Shown here one piece after another: positions 15,460 to 22,592 of a DNA stretch of 29,669 nucleotides (the stretch's first letter is position 1; the number at the start of each line of letters is the position of its first letter). Position numbers and translations under genes: made by a program. The stretch spans positions 1 to 29,669 of IMG/VR virus record IMGVR_UViG_3300009314_000065; one strand, 5' to 3'. Source of the DNA: a virus. The notes below the pieces were generated by a model. That model made no database searches. It worked only from the letters and a program-made list of their open reading frames with translations, and was not told the origin of the DNA.

Positions 15460-15994
15460 TCTTTTTAACTCCTGCGTTAAGTATGTTCGTAGTTTTCTCT
15501 ATACCGAACTCGTTAAACATCTCAAAAACGCTCTTTCTGTGGTTGCTCTTAAAAGGCACAAACTTAATACCGTTTTCCTCAAGCGCTTTGAGATCCAAAT
15601 AGCGCTCCGGCGCCTTATGGTCTGCCAGGTACTCATCGGCCTCGTAGAACTTCAAGATCTCGATCAGCCGGGCTGTGGACTTAGCATCTGTCTGAGGAGG
15701 AGGTTCAAACCGAATCTTGGCCGGGTTTACCCCCAACGTCTTTGCAATCGCGACAATCCAGCCCAGATTGACATCAACCAAATTCTGCCCATCCGCGTAA
15801 TATTTGTCCAAGATCGCAGTCATGCCATGCCGAATAGGCTTAGTCCACCACTTGCCATTGACTTGACATCGGTTTGTAAATCCATTTTTTTCGTATTGGC
15901 AATCCACTAAAAGAATAAACAAATCACATTGTGCCATTTTTTCGAAGAAACAAAACCAAGGTATAAAATTTGGTTGGTGAATAGCAACCCTCAT
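15380..15994 (-). CDS. WbqC-like family protein
   Basis: This is a 204-aa protein. The start (MRVAIHQPNFIPWFCFFEKM, then CDLFILLVDCQYEKNGFTNR) matches the hallmark of the WbqC family: the VAIHQPN-x-x-PW signature followed by an F-x-KM-x-x-D-x-F block. WbqC-like proteins are found in O-antigen and amino-sugar biosynthesis loci, with a role in nucleotide-sugar or glycolipid modification that is not settled. Length is a little short against the usual ~220-240. The C-terminal 35 residues are charged and low-complexity. Its ATG overlaps the HNH gene's TGA (ATGA), which implies coupled translation. Confidence 0.8.
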   Translation of the reverse strand: MRVAIHQPNFIPWFCFFEKMAQCDLFILLVDCQYEKNGFTNRCQVNGKWWTKPIRHGMTAILDKYYADGQNLVDVNLGWIVAIAKTLGVNPAKIRFEPPPQTDAKSTARLIEILKFYEADEYLADHKAPERYLDLKALEENGIKFVPFKSNHRKSVFEMFNEFGIEKTTNILNAGVKKSEIQEAGKKDEEGSQAGSTQKHGAPA

Positions 15995-16437
15995 GTCTTT
16001 CCTCTCCCGTCAAAAACTATATCTGTTAATCTTGTTCTTTTGCCTGCTTCAAATTTACGATGAATCGATTGGTTTTTGAACGCCATAAGATTGTGAGGGC
16101 GATTATCGTTGGTAACTTTATTGATATGATGACATACCTCAAATCGATGCAAATAGCGACCTATCTGTTTTTCTACGATAAGGCGATGCTCACGTACATA
16201 ACCGTCTCGGTTATGAGGATGATTTCGTTTAAGGATTAAAATATATCCATCTTTATCCTTGATTTCGCCATTCTTATAGTGGGGTGAAGTTTCTCCCAAT
16301 AAATGTACTCCATAAAAATGATTATTCTTTCCAGTCATATCTGGTCTCTTTTTTCCTTGTAGCTTCTTTCCTATGTCAGGTCTTTTTTTACCAGCCCAAT
16401 ATCCCGGCTTCGTGCGCTCGTAAACTCCTTTAGGCAT
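15991..16437 (-). CDS. HNH homing endonuclease (paralogue)
   Basis: This is a 148-aa protein. The N-terminus PKGVYERTKPGYWAGKKRP and GKNNHFYG are NUMOD3-like. The core is EHRLIVEKQIGRYLHR, EVCHHINKVTNDN and NLMAFKNQSIH, the same HH...N...H layout as the gene at 8651-9199, but without that gene's zinc ribbon. It starts at TAATG overlapping the acyltransferase stop, with AGGAGGAAAAG upstream, and ends in ATGA overlapping the WbqC-like start. It therefore sits within the glycan operon without breaking either neighbour. Confidence 0.85.
   Translation of the reverse strand: MPKGVYERTKPGYWAGKKRPDIGKKLQGKKRPDMTGKNNHFYGVHLLGETSPHYKNGEIKDKDGYILILKRNHPHNRDGYVREHRLIVEKQIGRYLHRFEVCHHINKVTNDNRPHNLMAFKNQSIHRKFEAGKRTRLTDIVFDGRGKT
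16143..16182 (-). repeat. 40-base exact repeat, copy 2 (inside HNH gene)
   Basis: Identical to 8797-8836. The surrounding code diverges quickly on both sides, so the identity is confined to the nuclease core. Confidence 0.85.
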
Positions 16438-16919
16438 TATCTTTTCCTCCTAAACTTGGCCGGATTGCCACACCAGACCTCATTTTCGCCAATATCGTGC
16501 GTTACAACGCTACCAGCGCCTATTAGAGCCCCTTTCTTTATCCGAACACCGGGAAGTATGGTACTTCCGGCACCAATAGCCACGTCATCCTCTATTACAG
16601 TGTGTTTCCAGTTTGGTTTCCCGCTTGGCGGATACTTGTCATTTGTAAAGGTAACTCGCGGAGCAATAAAACAGTTGCTCCCGATGCTCACACATTCCGG
16701 AATAAAACAGTGCGCCCCGATCCGGTTATAATCCCCTATCTCAACACCATCCCCTATCTCGGTGTAGGATCCTATGGAGTTACACCTACCGATCCTGGCA
16801 GTCGGGTATATGTTTGTGAAATACCAGATCTGGTTACAAGCCCGCAGGGATAACCTGGCTTTTAAGGTCTTTATTAAGAGCCAGTATTTCCCGAAGATGT
16901 TTTCCCACAAATTGTTCAT
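16437..16919 (-). CDS. Left-handed beta-helix acyltransferase
   Basis: This is a 160-aa protein. Hexapeptide repeats run from about residue 38 to 140: ARIGRCNSIG, TEIGDGVEIGDYNRIG, VSIGSNCFIAP, VAIGAGSTILPG, GALIGAGSVVTHDI, ending in WCGNPAKF. FTNDKYPP in the inserted loop resembles the UDP-amino-sugar N-acetyltransferases of the WlbB/WbpD group. Expected role is acetylation of an amino group on a nucleotide-linked sugar, in trimers. The first ~35 residues are unrelated (NLWENIFGKYWLLIK). It overlaps the dehydrogenase-like gene by 86 bases. Substrate is a guess; transfer-fold assignment is firm. Confidence 0.85.
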   Translation of the reverse strand: MNNLWENIFGKYWLLIKTLKARLSLRACNQIWYFTNIYPTARIGRCNSIGSYTEIGDGVEIGDYNRIGAHCFIPECVSIGSNCFIAPRVTFTNDKYPPSGKPNWKHTVIEDDVAIGAGSTILPGVRIKKGALIGAGSVVTHDIGENEVWCGNPAKFRRKR

Positions 16920-17607
16920 TCATGATCTCCATTGCTGGGAGCACGCAGTGCCCGCCAATCGCTCCCTTTGGAGGATCCAGTACCATCTGCATATGGTCTG
17001 TGCCCTCCATCTCTTTGACCGTTTTGTTAAGCGTACGGAGGTACGTCTTGAGGTCGTTGTACTTAACCCCCATGAGGTCGCAACAGGTCTGGGCGTACCT
17101 GGCAAATTCTATATTCATGCCATATTGCACCAAACTCAGGAGTTTCAGGAGCTCCGTCGTCGTAGTGGATGCAAAGAATCCGAATCTCAAACCTGTCCTG
17201 TTCAAATAGTTCTTTACCGTAACCCAGTCCTTGCAGTCATCAAAGCCTATGAATAACTTATAGTTCGCAATGCACTCCGCCATGTGTCTGTGTGTCCCCA
17301 GGATCGGGACATGTACGATATGCGAGCGGATCGTCCCATTCCAGAGCGACGTCCTCAGCTTATTGGTTGTCCCCACGGGGCAGGTTGTATGGATCATTAC
17401 CAGCTCTGGATCATAGTCGTTCATATACTCAAGTGTTTTAGTATGGAACGTGGTACTGTAAGGATAACAGACGTGCATGACATCGACCTTATATGGTGTC
17501 TCTCCCTCTACGTCTTTGGTATCTATGCCAGGATAATATTTATTGAATACTTTATAGACGGCTCTGCCAATCTCACCCATTCCTATAACGATAACCTTCA
17601 GTCCCAT
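16834..17607 (-). CDS. UDP-sugar dehydrogenase-like protein, shortened
   Basis: This is a 257-aa protein. VIVIGMGEIGRAVYKVF is an NAD-binding GxGxxG Rossmann motif. IHTTCPVGTTNKL and TTTTELLKLLSLVQYGMNIEF follow the middle region of UDP-glucose / UDP-ManNAc dehydrogenases, and GAIGGHCVLPAM contains the GGHC motif with the catalytic cysteine. Family members are usually ~420 aa; the entire C-terminal UDP-binding domain is missing here. It may have changed substrate, use a partner for the missing domain, or be non-oxidising. GGAAGGGG precedes the ATG. It overlaps the GT2 gene by 10 bases. Confidence 0.7.
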   Translation of the reverse strand: MGLKVIVIGMGEIGRAVYKVFNKYYPGIDTKDVEGETPYKVDVMHVCYPYSTTFHTKTLEYMNDYDPELVMIHTTCPVGTTNKLRTSLWNGTIRSHIVHVPILGTHRHMAECIANYKLFIGFDDCKDWVTVKNYLNRTGLRFGFFASTTTTELLKLLSLVQYGMNIEFARYAQTCCDLMGVKYNDLKTYLRTLNKTVKEMEGTDHMQMVLDPPKGAIGGHCVLPAMEIMNEQFVGKHLREILALNKDLKSQVIPAGL

Positions 17608-18347
17608 TTAATACCCCTTCCTACTTCAGCGTAATATTGTCGATGATTTTCTGTCTTTATATGATCCGGATGAAGCCCTGACCAGTGCCCTATATCCTGA
17701 GCCATGATTGTCGGCACCCATCCTATTATCGGATCCTTCTCGATCTTAATCTGCTCCATAAGATTAGCGCCGCCCTTGATACCCACCAAGTTGTAGCGCT
17801 CAAACTCCAGATCAGAAATGAGATCAGCATACATAAGCCATAGCCCTACAATGTGCGTGGCCGGAAGAAAACCCCAGCCTTCCTTGTCCGGGAGCCCAAA
17901 GCGCCTGGCCGGACGCGACGGTACATAGTCAGGTGAGAGTACCTGAGCCGGAGAATTAGCGAAGATCTTGAGCATATTATTAAGCCAGTTTCGAGGCATA
18001 CGCACATCATTACCTATGATCCCGATCATGTCTAACCTGAGTGCCTCAGACTTCTCAAATGACCTTACCCAGTCAAAGAAGTCTATGACTGTCCGTCTCA
18101 AGCCTTGATTCAAGCGATTCAGAATCGTGTATTTCATGCCGTACTTCCCCCCGGATCCCAGCTTACAGTCCCTCAAAAACTGTATTGTCCCATCATGAGA
18201 AGCGTCATCTACCATTACGAAAGTTACGTCCCTGTAATCTTGTGCCTGCTCAAGAGCGTGGACGCACTGTTTCGTATATTCGATTCTCTTGTAACAGGGT
18301 AGCAGTATCGCTATTTTTAAGTTTTCTATCGGCTTCTTTGAACGCAC
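17598..18347 (-). CDS. GT-A glycosyltransferase (GT2-like)
   Basis: This is a 249-aa protein. LKIAILLPCYKRIEYTKQCV starts the nucleotide-binding fold, FVMVDDASHDGTIQFL is the GT2 motif, and GIIGNDVRMP supplies the acidic metal-binding site. HIVGLWLMYADL and GIKGGANL fall in the acceptor half. Start is GTG 18347 behind GAGGTGG, inside the previous gene (98-base overlap). It probably transfers a sugar in the same pathway as the other cassette enzymes. Confidence 0.8.
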   Translation of the reverse strand: MRSKKPIENLKIAILLPCYKRIEYTKQCVHALEQAQDYRDVTFVMVDDASHDGTIQFLRDCKLGSGGKYGMKYTILNRLNQGLRRTVIDFFDWVRSFEKSEALRLDMIGIIGNDVRMPRNWLNNMLKIFANSPAQVLSPDYVPSRPARRFGLPDKEGWGFLPATHIVGLWLMYADLISDLEFERYNLVGIKGGANLMEQIKIEKDPIIGWVPTIMAQDIGHWSGLHPDHIKTENHRQYYAEVGRGIKWD

Positions 18348-18768
18348 TCGATACCACCTCGTAATCGTCTATGCTTAGTTCGATCCTGAGATCTCTGATC
18401 TTCAAGTGTATATAGTATTGATCCCTTATGTCGGCACCCTCAGAGAAGATCTTGTCTTTGTTGAAATTGTAGAGGTTCCGGTTTAGGTTGATCTGTACGT
18501 TGTCGTTTACCGGATCCATAGCAACCTTCTTACGGCAGAGCTCGATATGCTGTCCCGGCTTGGCCTCAGGGGATCCCCGCTGCTGCCAGCGCTGGAAAGC
18601 AGCAATCATGCCCCTGGCAAACTCCATGAAATCGCCTCTTGATAAACTGATCCTCAGATTGCGATAATGGACGTGCATCTTCTCGCAGACCTCGACCACC
18701 AGCCTGTTGTTGAATACCGACTTCTCGGAGATTTCCTTACCCGCTAATTTTTTCAGTGTTTGTCCCAT
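18250..18768 (-). CDS. Unknown protein with duplicated H-x-R-x-LRI motif
   Basis: This is a 172-aa protein. Two copies of one motif are visible: HVHYRNLRISLSRGDFMEF (about 32-50) and YIHLKIRDLRIELSIDDYEV (about 119-138), i.e. [VI]H-x-x-x-R-x-LRI-x-LS-x-x-D-[FY]. This suggests a tandem domain duplication. Between them lies a polar linker with two cysteines or so. GGGAG precedes ATG 18768. I do not recognise a family; similar sequences seem to accompany polysaccharide genes, so a glycan role is plausible. Confidence 0.55.
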   Translation of the reverse strand: MGQTLKKLAGKEISEKSVFNNRLVVEVCEKMHVHYRNLRISLSRGDFMEFARGMIAAFQRWQQRGSPEAKPGQHIELCRKKVAMDPVNDNVQINLNRNLYNFNKDKIFSEGADIRDQYYIHLKIRDLRIELSIDDYEVVSSAFKEADRKLKNSDTATLLQENRIYETVRPRS

Positions 18769-18802
18769 GCTTACTCCCGATACTATCCATCACCCATTTT
18801 CC

Positions 18803-18976
18803 TTATGCTATTTTGTATTTGGCTATGATCCTATCGTAGATGTCCTTATACCTTACAGCGTTGACATCCGTGTTGCCCCACTTTCCAGTTGTCGCATCAG
18901 CAAACCCTCTGACAACTGCCCAAAGCAAAAACTTGGGAGGCAGTTTCCATACAATAAACATGATAAACTTTTCCAT
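18803..18976 (-). CDS. Small protein with hydrophobic N-terminus
   Basis: This is a 57-aa protein starting MEKFIMFIVWKLPPKFLLWA, a possible membrane-associated helix, followed by a polar tail (ATTGKWGNTDVNAVRYK, DIYDRIIAKYKIA). GAGGAGG lies 5-6 bases before ATG 18976, an excellent ribosome site. It fills the gap between two hypothetical genes. Function unknown. Confidence 0.6.
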   Translation of the reverse strand: MEKFIMFIVWKLPPKFLLWAVVRGFADATTGKWGNTDVNAVRYKDIYDRIIAKYKIA

Positions 18977-18985
18977 CGTTCCTCC

Positions 18986-19507
18986 TCACTTCATGTTGAT
19001 AAGCTCTTTTACGCCCTGGTAGTGCACTATGACCTTATTTAAGAGCCCTTGCGGATCGTCCCCGCGCATAATGCCCTTCATGAATGAGCGCCAGATCTTC
19101 TCGTTCTTCTCAGCCCAAAACTCGCGATATACCATGTTAGTCATAAACATATAGAGCTCACGCGGTATGTCGTAGTCCACCATCATCGTCTTGTTGTTTG
19201 ACCAACCCTTCTCATTCCCCATAGCCCTGAGCTCTTTACGCTTGAGCCAGTTGACTCTTCTTGTCTCTTGGCATAGCTTGGGAAAGTTATGGAGCTTGGA
19301 CTGTACAAATTTATCCGCGACCCGGCGTATAAATAGCTCTGTATTCTGTAATGGGCTCTCAGAGTGAGTCTTTAAGACCTCCTGGACTGCGTGAGTACGG
19401 ATGTCCTCATCCGAGGTGTTCTGCTTCCTATACGCCTCTTCGCCCGCAACCTTCTTCGTTGCTGACAGCCCCTCATCCCGTTTAAACTTGGTATCGGCTT
19501 TATTCAT
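18986..19507 (-). CDS. Hypothetical protein of the glycan cassette
   Basis: This is a 173-aa, charged, mostly helical protein (DEDIRTHAVQEVLKTHSES, RREFWAEKNEK-like segments). The ATG overlaps the methyltransferase stop (ATGA). No membrane segment, cysteine cluster or catalytic motif is apparent. It is transcribed with the capsid gene upstream and glycan genes downstream, so it could belong to either module. Confidence 0.55.
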   Translation of the reverse strand: MNKADTKFKRDEGLSATKKVAGEEAYRKQNTSDEDIRTHAVQEVLKTHSESPLQNTELFIRRVADKFVQSKLHNFPKLCQETRRVNWLKRKELRAMGNEKGWSNNKTMMVDYDIPRELYMFMTNMVYREFWAEKNEKIWRSFMKGIMRGDDPQGLLNKVIVHYQGVKELINMK

Positions 19508-20061
19508 CGTCTCACGCCTTTACAGAAAAACCACTCCGGGTAATACCTGAGATTCAGGCATATATCTACTTTCAAAAGATTGAAGTACCTATTTAAGATG
19601 TCGGTCTGCAACGGGAAGGCTCTGATGTGCCCCTCGCACATGAAGCGCGGTACACTGAATATGACTGTGGCGCCCTGTTTTATATTATTTATGACTGCAA
19701 AATCGTTCTTGATATGCTCCAGGACTTCGAGCAATATCGCCACATTGTAGTCGTGTTTATAGCACTTGGGATCCAGCGCATCCCCTACAAAGAAATGCTG
19801 AGGAGTGAGCTTAGTCGCGATAGCAACAGCCTCTCGTGAGAAGTCGAATCCATGATAATTCCGTACCCCTTTGTCGTATAGGTAGTGCCCCATTTGTCCG
19901 GCGCCAGAACCGATCTCAAGGACTTTGGGCTCTTCGATGGCTTTAACGTGTTTAACGACATGCTGCATGATCCGGTAGAACGGGAGCGTCCGGTAGTGCG
20001 CATGATATATCGCCTCCTTCTTATAGACCTCATCATAATCTTTTGCTATCAGTGTTTTCAT
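19504..20061 (-). CDS. SAM-dependent methyltransferase
   Basis: This is a 185-aa product from ATG 20061. VLEIGSGAGQMGHYLYDKG (motif I, SAM-binding glycines), YHGFDFSREAVAIA (acidic motif II), FVGDALDP and VAILLEVLEHIKND (motif IV/post-I region) identify a class I methyltransferase. The longer open frame to 20166 would run back through the hairpin into the capsid gene, so I prefer the internal start. There is no strong ribosome site at 20061. It opens the carbohydrate cassette after the capsid gene, and probably methylates a sugar or glycolipid. Confidence 0.8.
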   Translation of the reverse strand: MKTLIAKDYDEVYKKEAIYHAHYRTLPFYRIMQHVVKHVKAIEEPKVLEIGSGAGQMGHYLYDKGVRNYHGFDFSREAVAIATKLTPQHFFVGDALDPKCYKHDYNVAILLEVLEHIKNDFAVINNIKQGATVIFSVPRFMCEGHIRAFPLQTDILNRYFNLLKVDICLNLRYYPEWFFCKGVRR

Positions 20062-20073
20062 ATGAAAGGGGTG

Positions 20074-20094
20074 GGAGGGGTGGTTAGCCCCTCC
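20074..20094 (-). terminator. GC-rich hairpin after the capsid gene
   Basis: GGAGGGG (20074-20080) and CCCCTCC (20088-20094) form a perfect 7-bp stem with a 7-base loop, 17 bases after the capsid stop. On the mRNA it is followed by CACCCCTTTC with only a short U tract. It could reduce transcription into the glycan cassette or protect the abundant capsid mRNA. Confidence 0.5.
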
Positions 20095-20110
20095 GTTCCC
20101 GTCCTTTCGG

Positions 20111-21037
20111 TTAGCTGATAGCTCCAGAGCTATCCAACTGTGCCTGCTCAGCGTGTGCCTTCTCATTACCGAATTGTAGAGTCATCTCGCCCTCTACCCA
20201 GCCCTTGACCGAAGATGCGGTCGGCGCACCCTTGTAACTCTGGATGTCGCGCAACACTGCGACCTTGATCTGTTCTGGCGTGGTAATGGCTAAACGGGCA
20301 ACTGGTATGTGCCTGTTCGGTATAATATCAACAGTACCAAAGGCACCTTCGTACTTGTTGATATTGGCAATCGCTTGCCTGGTCGAGGCTTCGATGTTGA
20401 AGGTGAAGCCTGTTTTTGCGGAGAAATTCTTAGAGATTACTCTCTTCTGGTAGCCTCCGCAAATGAGCGCCCTGGGATCTCCCCCGGCGTCCCAGACCTC
20501 CTGGAGCCTGGCATTGACAATATCCTCAGTGAGCTGGGAAATAGCTGCACCTGAGGCACCGTCCGTACCGAGTCCGGTGTTGGTCTTGATGGCCTTCAGC
20601 AAGCCCATCGCTGTACGAGCCGTGTTCGATGCACCAACCGCTGTGGTTCCGGTATTGACAAATATCTTCTCAAAGTCTGTGCCGAGCTCTTTGAGCGCCT
20701 TCATCAGTTCCCTTGCCACATCGTCCTTGATACCTGCTGTGGTTACTGCCATCTGGGTGAATGACACATCCCAATTCCTAAGACGGATATGCGTGTAGTT
20801 CATCCGCCTCGTCCTGACGGCTCTGGCTGAATACGATAATGCTGCGCCTTCCACGATGCCAGTTGTTGCAGCACTGGCGAGGTTATCAACCTGCCATTCG
20901 TGCTTCGTGGAAATCGACTTGATCTTCCTGCTCATGGACAACAATGGCGTGTCGTCCGCAAAAAGATCGGCTACTACGTTAGTGAGACCTTCTCGGTTCC
21001 CTATGGTTACATAGGTATCGAGATAGGTGTTTGCCAT
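20111..21037 (-). CDS. Major capsid protein (SU10/DUF5309-like)
   Basis: This is a 308-aa protein. GNREGLTNVVADLFADDTPLL, then SISTKHEWQVDNL and EGAALS, follow the N-terminal pattern of the DUF5309 / SU10-type HK97-fold capsid proteins. The middle (ARELMKALKELGTDFEKIFV) is the long spine helix, and SQLTEDIVNARLQEVWDAGG with PRALICGGYQKRVIS fits the P domain. AAAGGAG precedes the ATG. It directly follows the scaffold-like gene by 18 bases, the classic head-gene order. Confidence 0.85.
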   Translation of the reverse strand: MANTYLDTYVTIGNREGLTNVVADLFADDTPLLSMSRKIKSISTKHEWQVDNLASAATTGIVEGAALSYSARAVRTRRMNYTHIRLRNWDVSFTQMAVTTAGIKDDVARELMKALKELGTDFEKIFVNTGTTAVGASNTARTAMGLLKAIKTNTGLGTDGASGAAISQLTEDIVNARLQEVWDAGGDPRALICGGYQKRVISKNFSAKTGFTFNIEASTRQAIANINKYEGAFGTVDIIPNRHIPVARLAITTPEQIKVAVLRDIQSYKGAPTASSVKGWVEGEMTLQFGNEKAHAEQAQLDSSGAIS

Positions 21038-21055
21038 GTGTTAGCTCCTTTCGGT

Positions 21056-22150
21056 TTATTGTTCTTTAAGCTCCTCAGGAATAAACTTATCTACACCGAA
21101 CGCAGGATCATTCTTGATAAGCTCTGCCTTATCGGTGAGATCGCCTCCACGGAAAGCCTTGCTCCTAAGATCCTTCAACTTCTGGCTCGGAGTCTCGTCT
21201 TTGCTCCGCTTGAATTTGTTGGTGTCCAAGTTCGTCTTGCGCTTAAACTTGTTCACCTTCTGCTTCAAGTAGCGGGTCTTTTTGGTCGAGCTCTTGGCCT
21301 GACCCAAGAGTTTATACTTCTCGATGGCGTACTCTATCGCCATCGCCTGCCCATCGACCAAACCTTGCAAGCTCTTCTTCGACTGGAAGATTTGCTTTGC
21401 GATCGCGATGATCTCCGGCTCTGCTGCTTCCGGATCCTCAATTTCATCATCATCGTGAATCTCCTCCAGCTTCTCCTGCATCAAGACTGCCTGCTGTCTG
21501 TGGAACTTAGCAGGGGCGTCCCTCCTGACCTGCTCGATCTGCTCTTCGAGTTCGAGCATATCCTCAAGTTCAGTCTCGCCCTTCTCATCGCCCTTGTCGA
21601 TCTTCGACTGAGCTTTGAGCTGTGCCTTCCGGCACTTGCGCTTGGCAGCCATCAGCTCTGAATCAGACATTTTCTCCAGCCTGGCTATTACCGGATCGGC
21701 CGCAGGAGCGTCATGCTTTGCAGTCTTTGCCTTGCGCGTCTCAGACTTAATGCGCCTTTCGAGCTTCTTGACGATCTTCTCATGCTTAGATTTAGGGATC
21801 AGCTGCTCCTCTTCTTCCTCCTCATCCCCCTTCTTCTTAGCCTTAGAAGGATCCTCCTCAAGCTCTCGCTTGCGGGCTATGCCTTCTTCGGTTAAGTCCT
21901 CATCGGGGATGTCGAGTAGCTCTTCATCGCTGACATCGGCTTCGATGACCTCTTCTTCCTTACCCTTCTTCTTAGCACCCTCCTTGCCCTCTTCTTCGCT
22001 TTCCTTACCCTTCTTTGGCTTATCCTTGTCATCGACAGGGAATTCCATAGAGGCGAGGAGCGCGTTGGCCGCGTTCCTCTTCCGGGTCTCGACTTCACGA
22101 GTCTCGGCGTTTTTTTCCTCAGCAGTCTGTGTCTTTTCTTCTACCGCCAT
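21056..22150 (-). CDS. Capsid scaffolding-like protein
   Basis: This is a 364-aa, extremely charged protein. The first 130 residues have lysine/glutamate runs (KDKPKKGKESEEEGKEG, EVIEADVSDEELLDIPDED). The centre is coiled coil (EDMLELEEQIEQVRRDA), and the C-terminus is basic, then ends PAFGVDKFIPEELKEQ. Charge, length and position just before the capsid gene fit a scaffold with a basic capsid-binding end. TAGGAGGG precedes the ATG. No protease motif is visible. Confidence 0.65.
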   Translation of the reverse strand: MAVEEKTQTAEEKNAETREVETRKRNAANALLASMEFPVDDKDKPKKGKESEEEGKEGAKKKGKEEEVIEADVSDEELLDIPDEDLTEEGIARKRELEEDPSKAKKKGDEEEEEEQLIPKSKHEKIVKKLERRIKSETRKAKTAKHDAPAADPVIARLEKMSDSELMAAKRKCRKAQLKAQSKIDKGDEKGETELEDMLELEEQIEQVRRDAPAKFHRQQAVLMQEKLEEIHDDDEIEDPEAAEPEIIAIAKQIFQSKKSLQGLVDGQAMAIEYAIEKYKLLGQAKSSTKKTRYLKQKVNKFKRKTNLDTNKFKRSKDETPSQKLKDLRSKAFRGGDLTDKAELIKNDPAFGVDKFIPEELKEQ

Positions 22151-22179
22151 CTTGCCCTCCTACTTTCTCTCGCATTTAT

Positions 22180-22266
22180 AGGCTTGGGAGCCTGCTCAAG
22201 CGGTTTTTTCTCGCATTTAACGTCTTGGGAGACGGTGCGGTTATAGAGTCGCACTCTCGCTTGAGC
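22180..22266 (-). ncRNA. Structured mRNA element with duplicated CCCA-loop hairpins before the scaffold gene
   Basis: Within the 118-base gap between genes are three small perfect hairpins and a long-range stem. Hairpin A is 22180-22193 (AGGCT/AGCCT), hairpin B is 22221-22234 (CGTCT/AGACG), both with the same 4-base loop (CCCA in mRNA), and each is followed in the mRNA by AAATGCGAGA. Hairpin C is 22245-22257 (AGAGT/ACTCT). GCTCAAGCG (22194-22202) pairs perfectly with CGCTTGAGC (22258-22266), enclosing B and C. A and B have different stem bases but keep pairing, which argues for function as RNA. Confidence 0.55.
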
Positions 22267-22268
22267 GT

Positions 22269-22592
22269 TTATACTTCTACGCCTCCGCCCGCCCCGCCGG
22301 GACTCCCGGTAGTTTGAGCTTCGGCTTTCTTCTCTGCCACCAGCTGATTCTTTATGTCAACGCACTGGTCTATGCGTTCAGTCAATAGATCCAGCCCGAT
22401 TAAAATGCCTAATGCCTCCTCAGCCGAGTATGATGTATCACTTACTTTGCGCATCTTGGCTTCTTTCTCTATCCCGGCAATAAGCATCTTTAGTAATTCG
22501 CCCTGGTTGCCCTGTGCAAGACCTTCGGCGACCAAGCCTATTTCGATCTGATCCTCATTACTATTCCGTTTCATCCTCTCTTCAAGCCTCAT
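22269..22592 (-). CDS. Hypothetical head-region protein
   Basis: This is a 107-aa helical protein (LAQGNQGELLKMLIAGIEKE, EEALGILIGLDLLTERIDQC) ending in a glycine-rich tail (GSPGGAGGGVEV). GAAGGAG precedes the ATG. It overlaps the previous gene by 11 bases. Position between portal and scaffold suggests an assembly role; no motif confirms it. Confidence 0.55.
   Translation of the reverse strand: MRLEERMKRNSNEDQIEIGLVAEGLAQGNQGELLKMLIAGIEKEAKMRKVSDTSYSAEEALGILIGLDLLTERIDQCVDIKNQLVAEKKAEAQTTGSPGGAGGGVEV

Noticed and set aside
15206-15910. Plus-strand 234-aa frame opposite WbqC-like and small genes
   Set aside because: The minus strand has a WbqC signature and strong ribosome sites; the plus frame has no family features.
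20900-21661. Plus-strand 253-aa frame opposite capsid and scaffold genes
   Set aside because: Leucine-rich shadow of the charged scaffold gene; no ribosome site and no domain.
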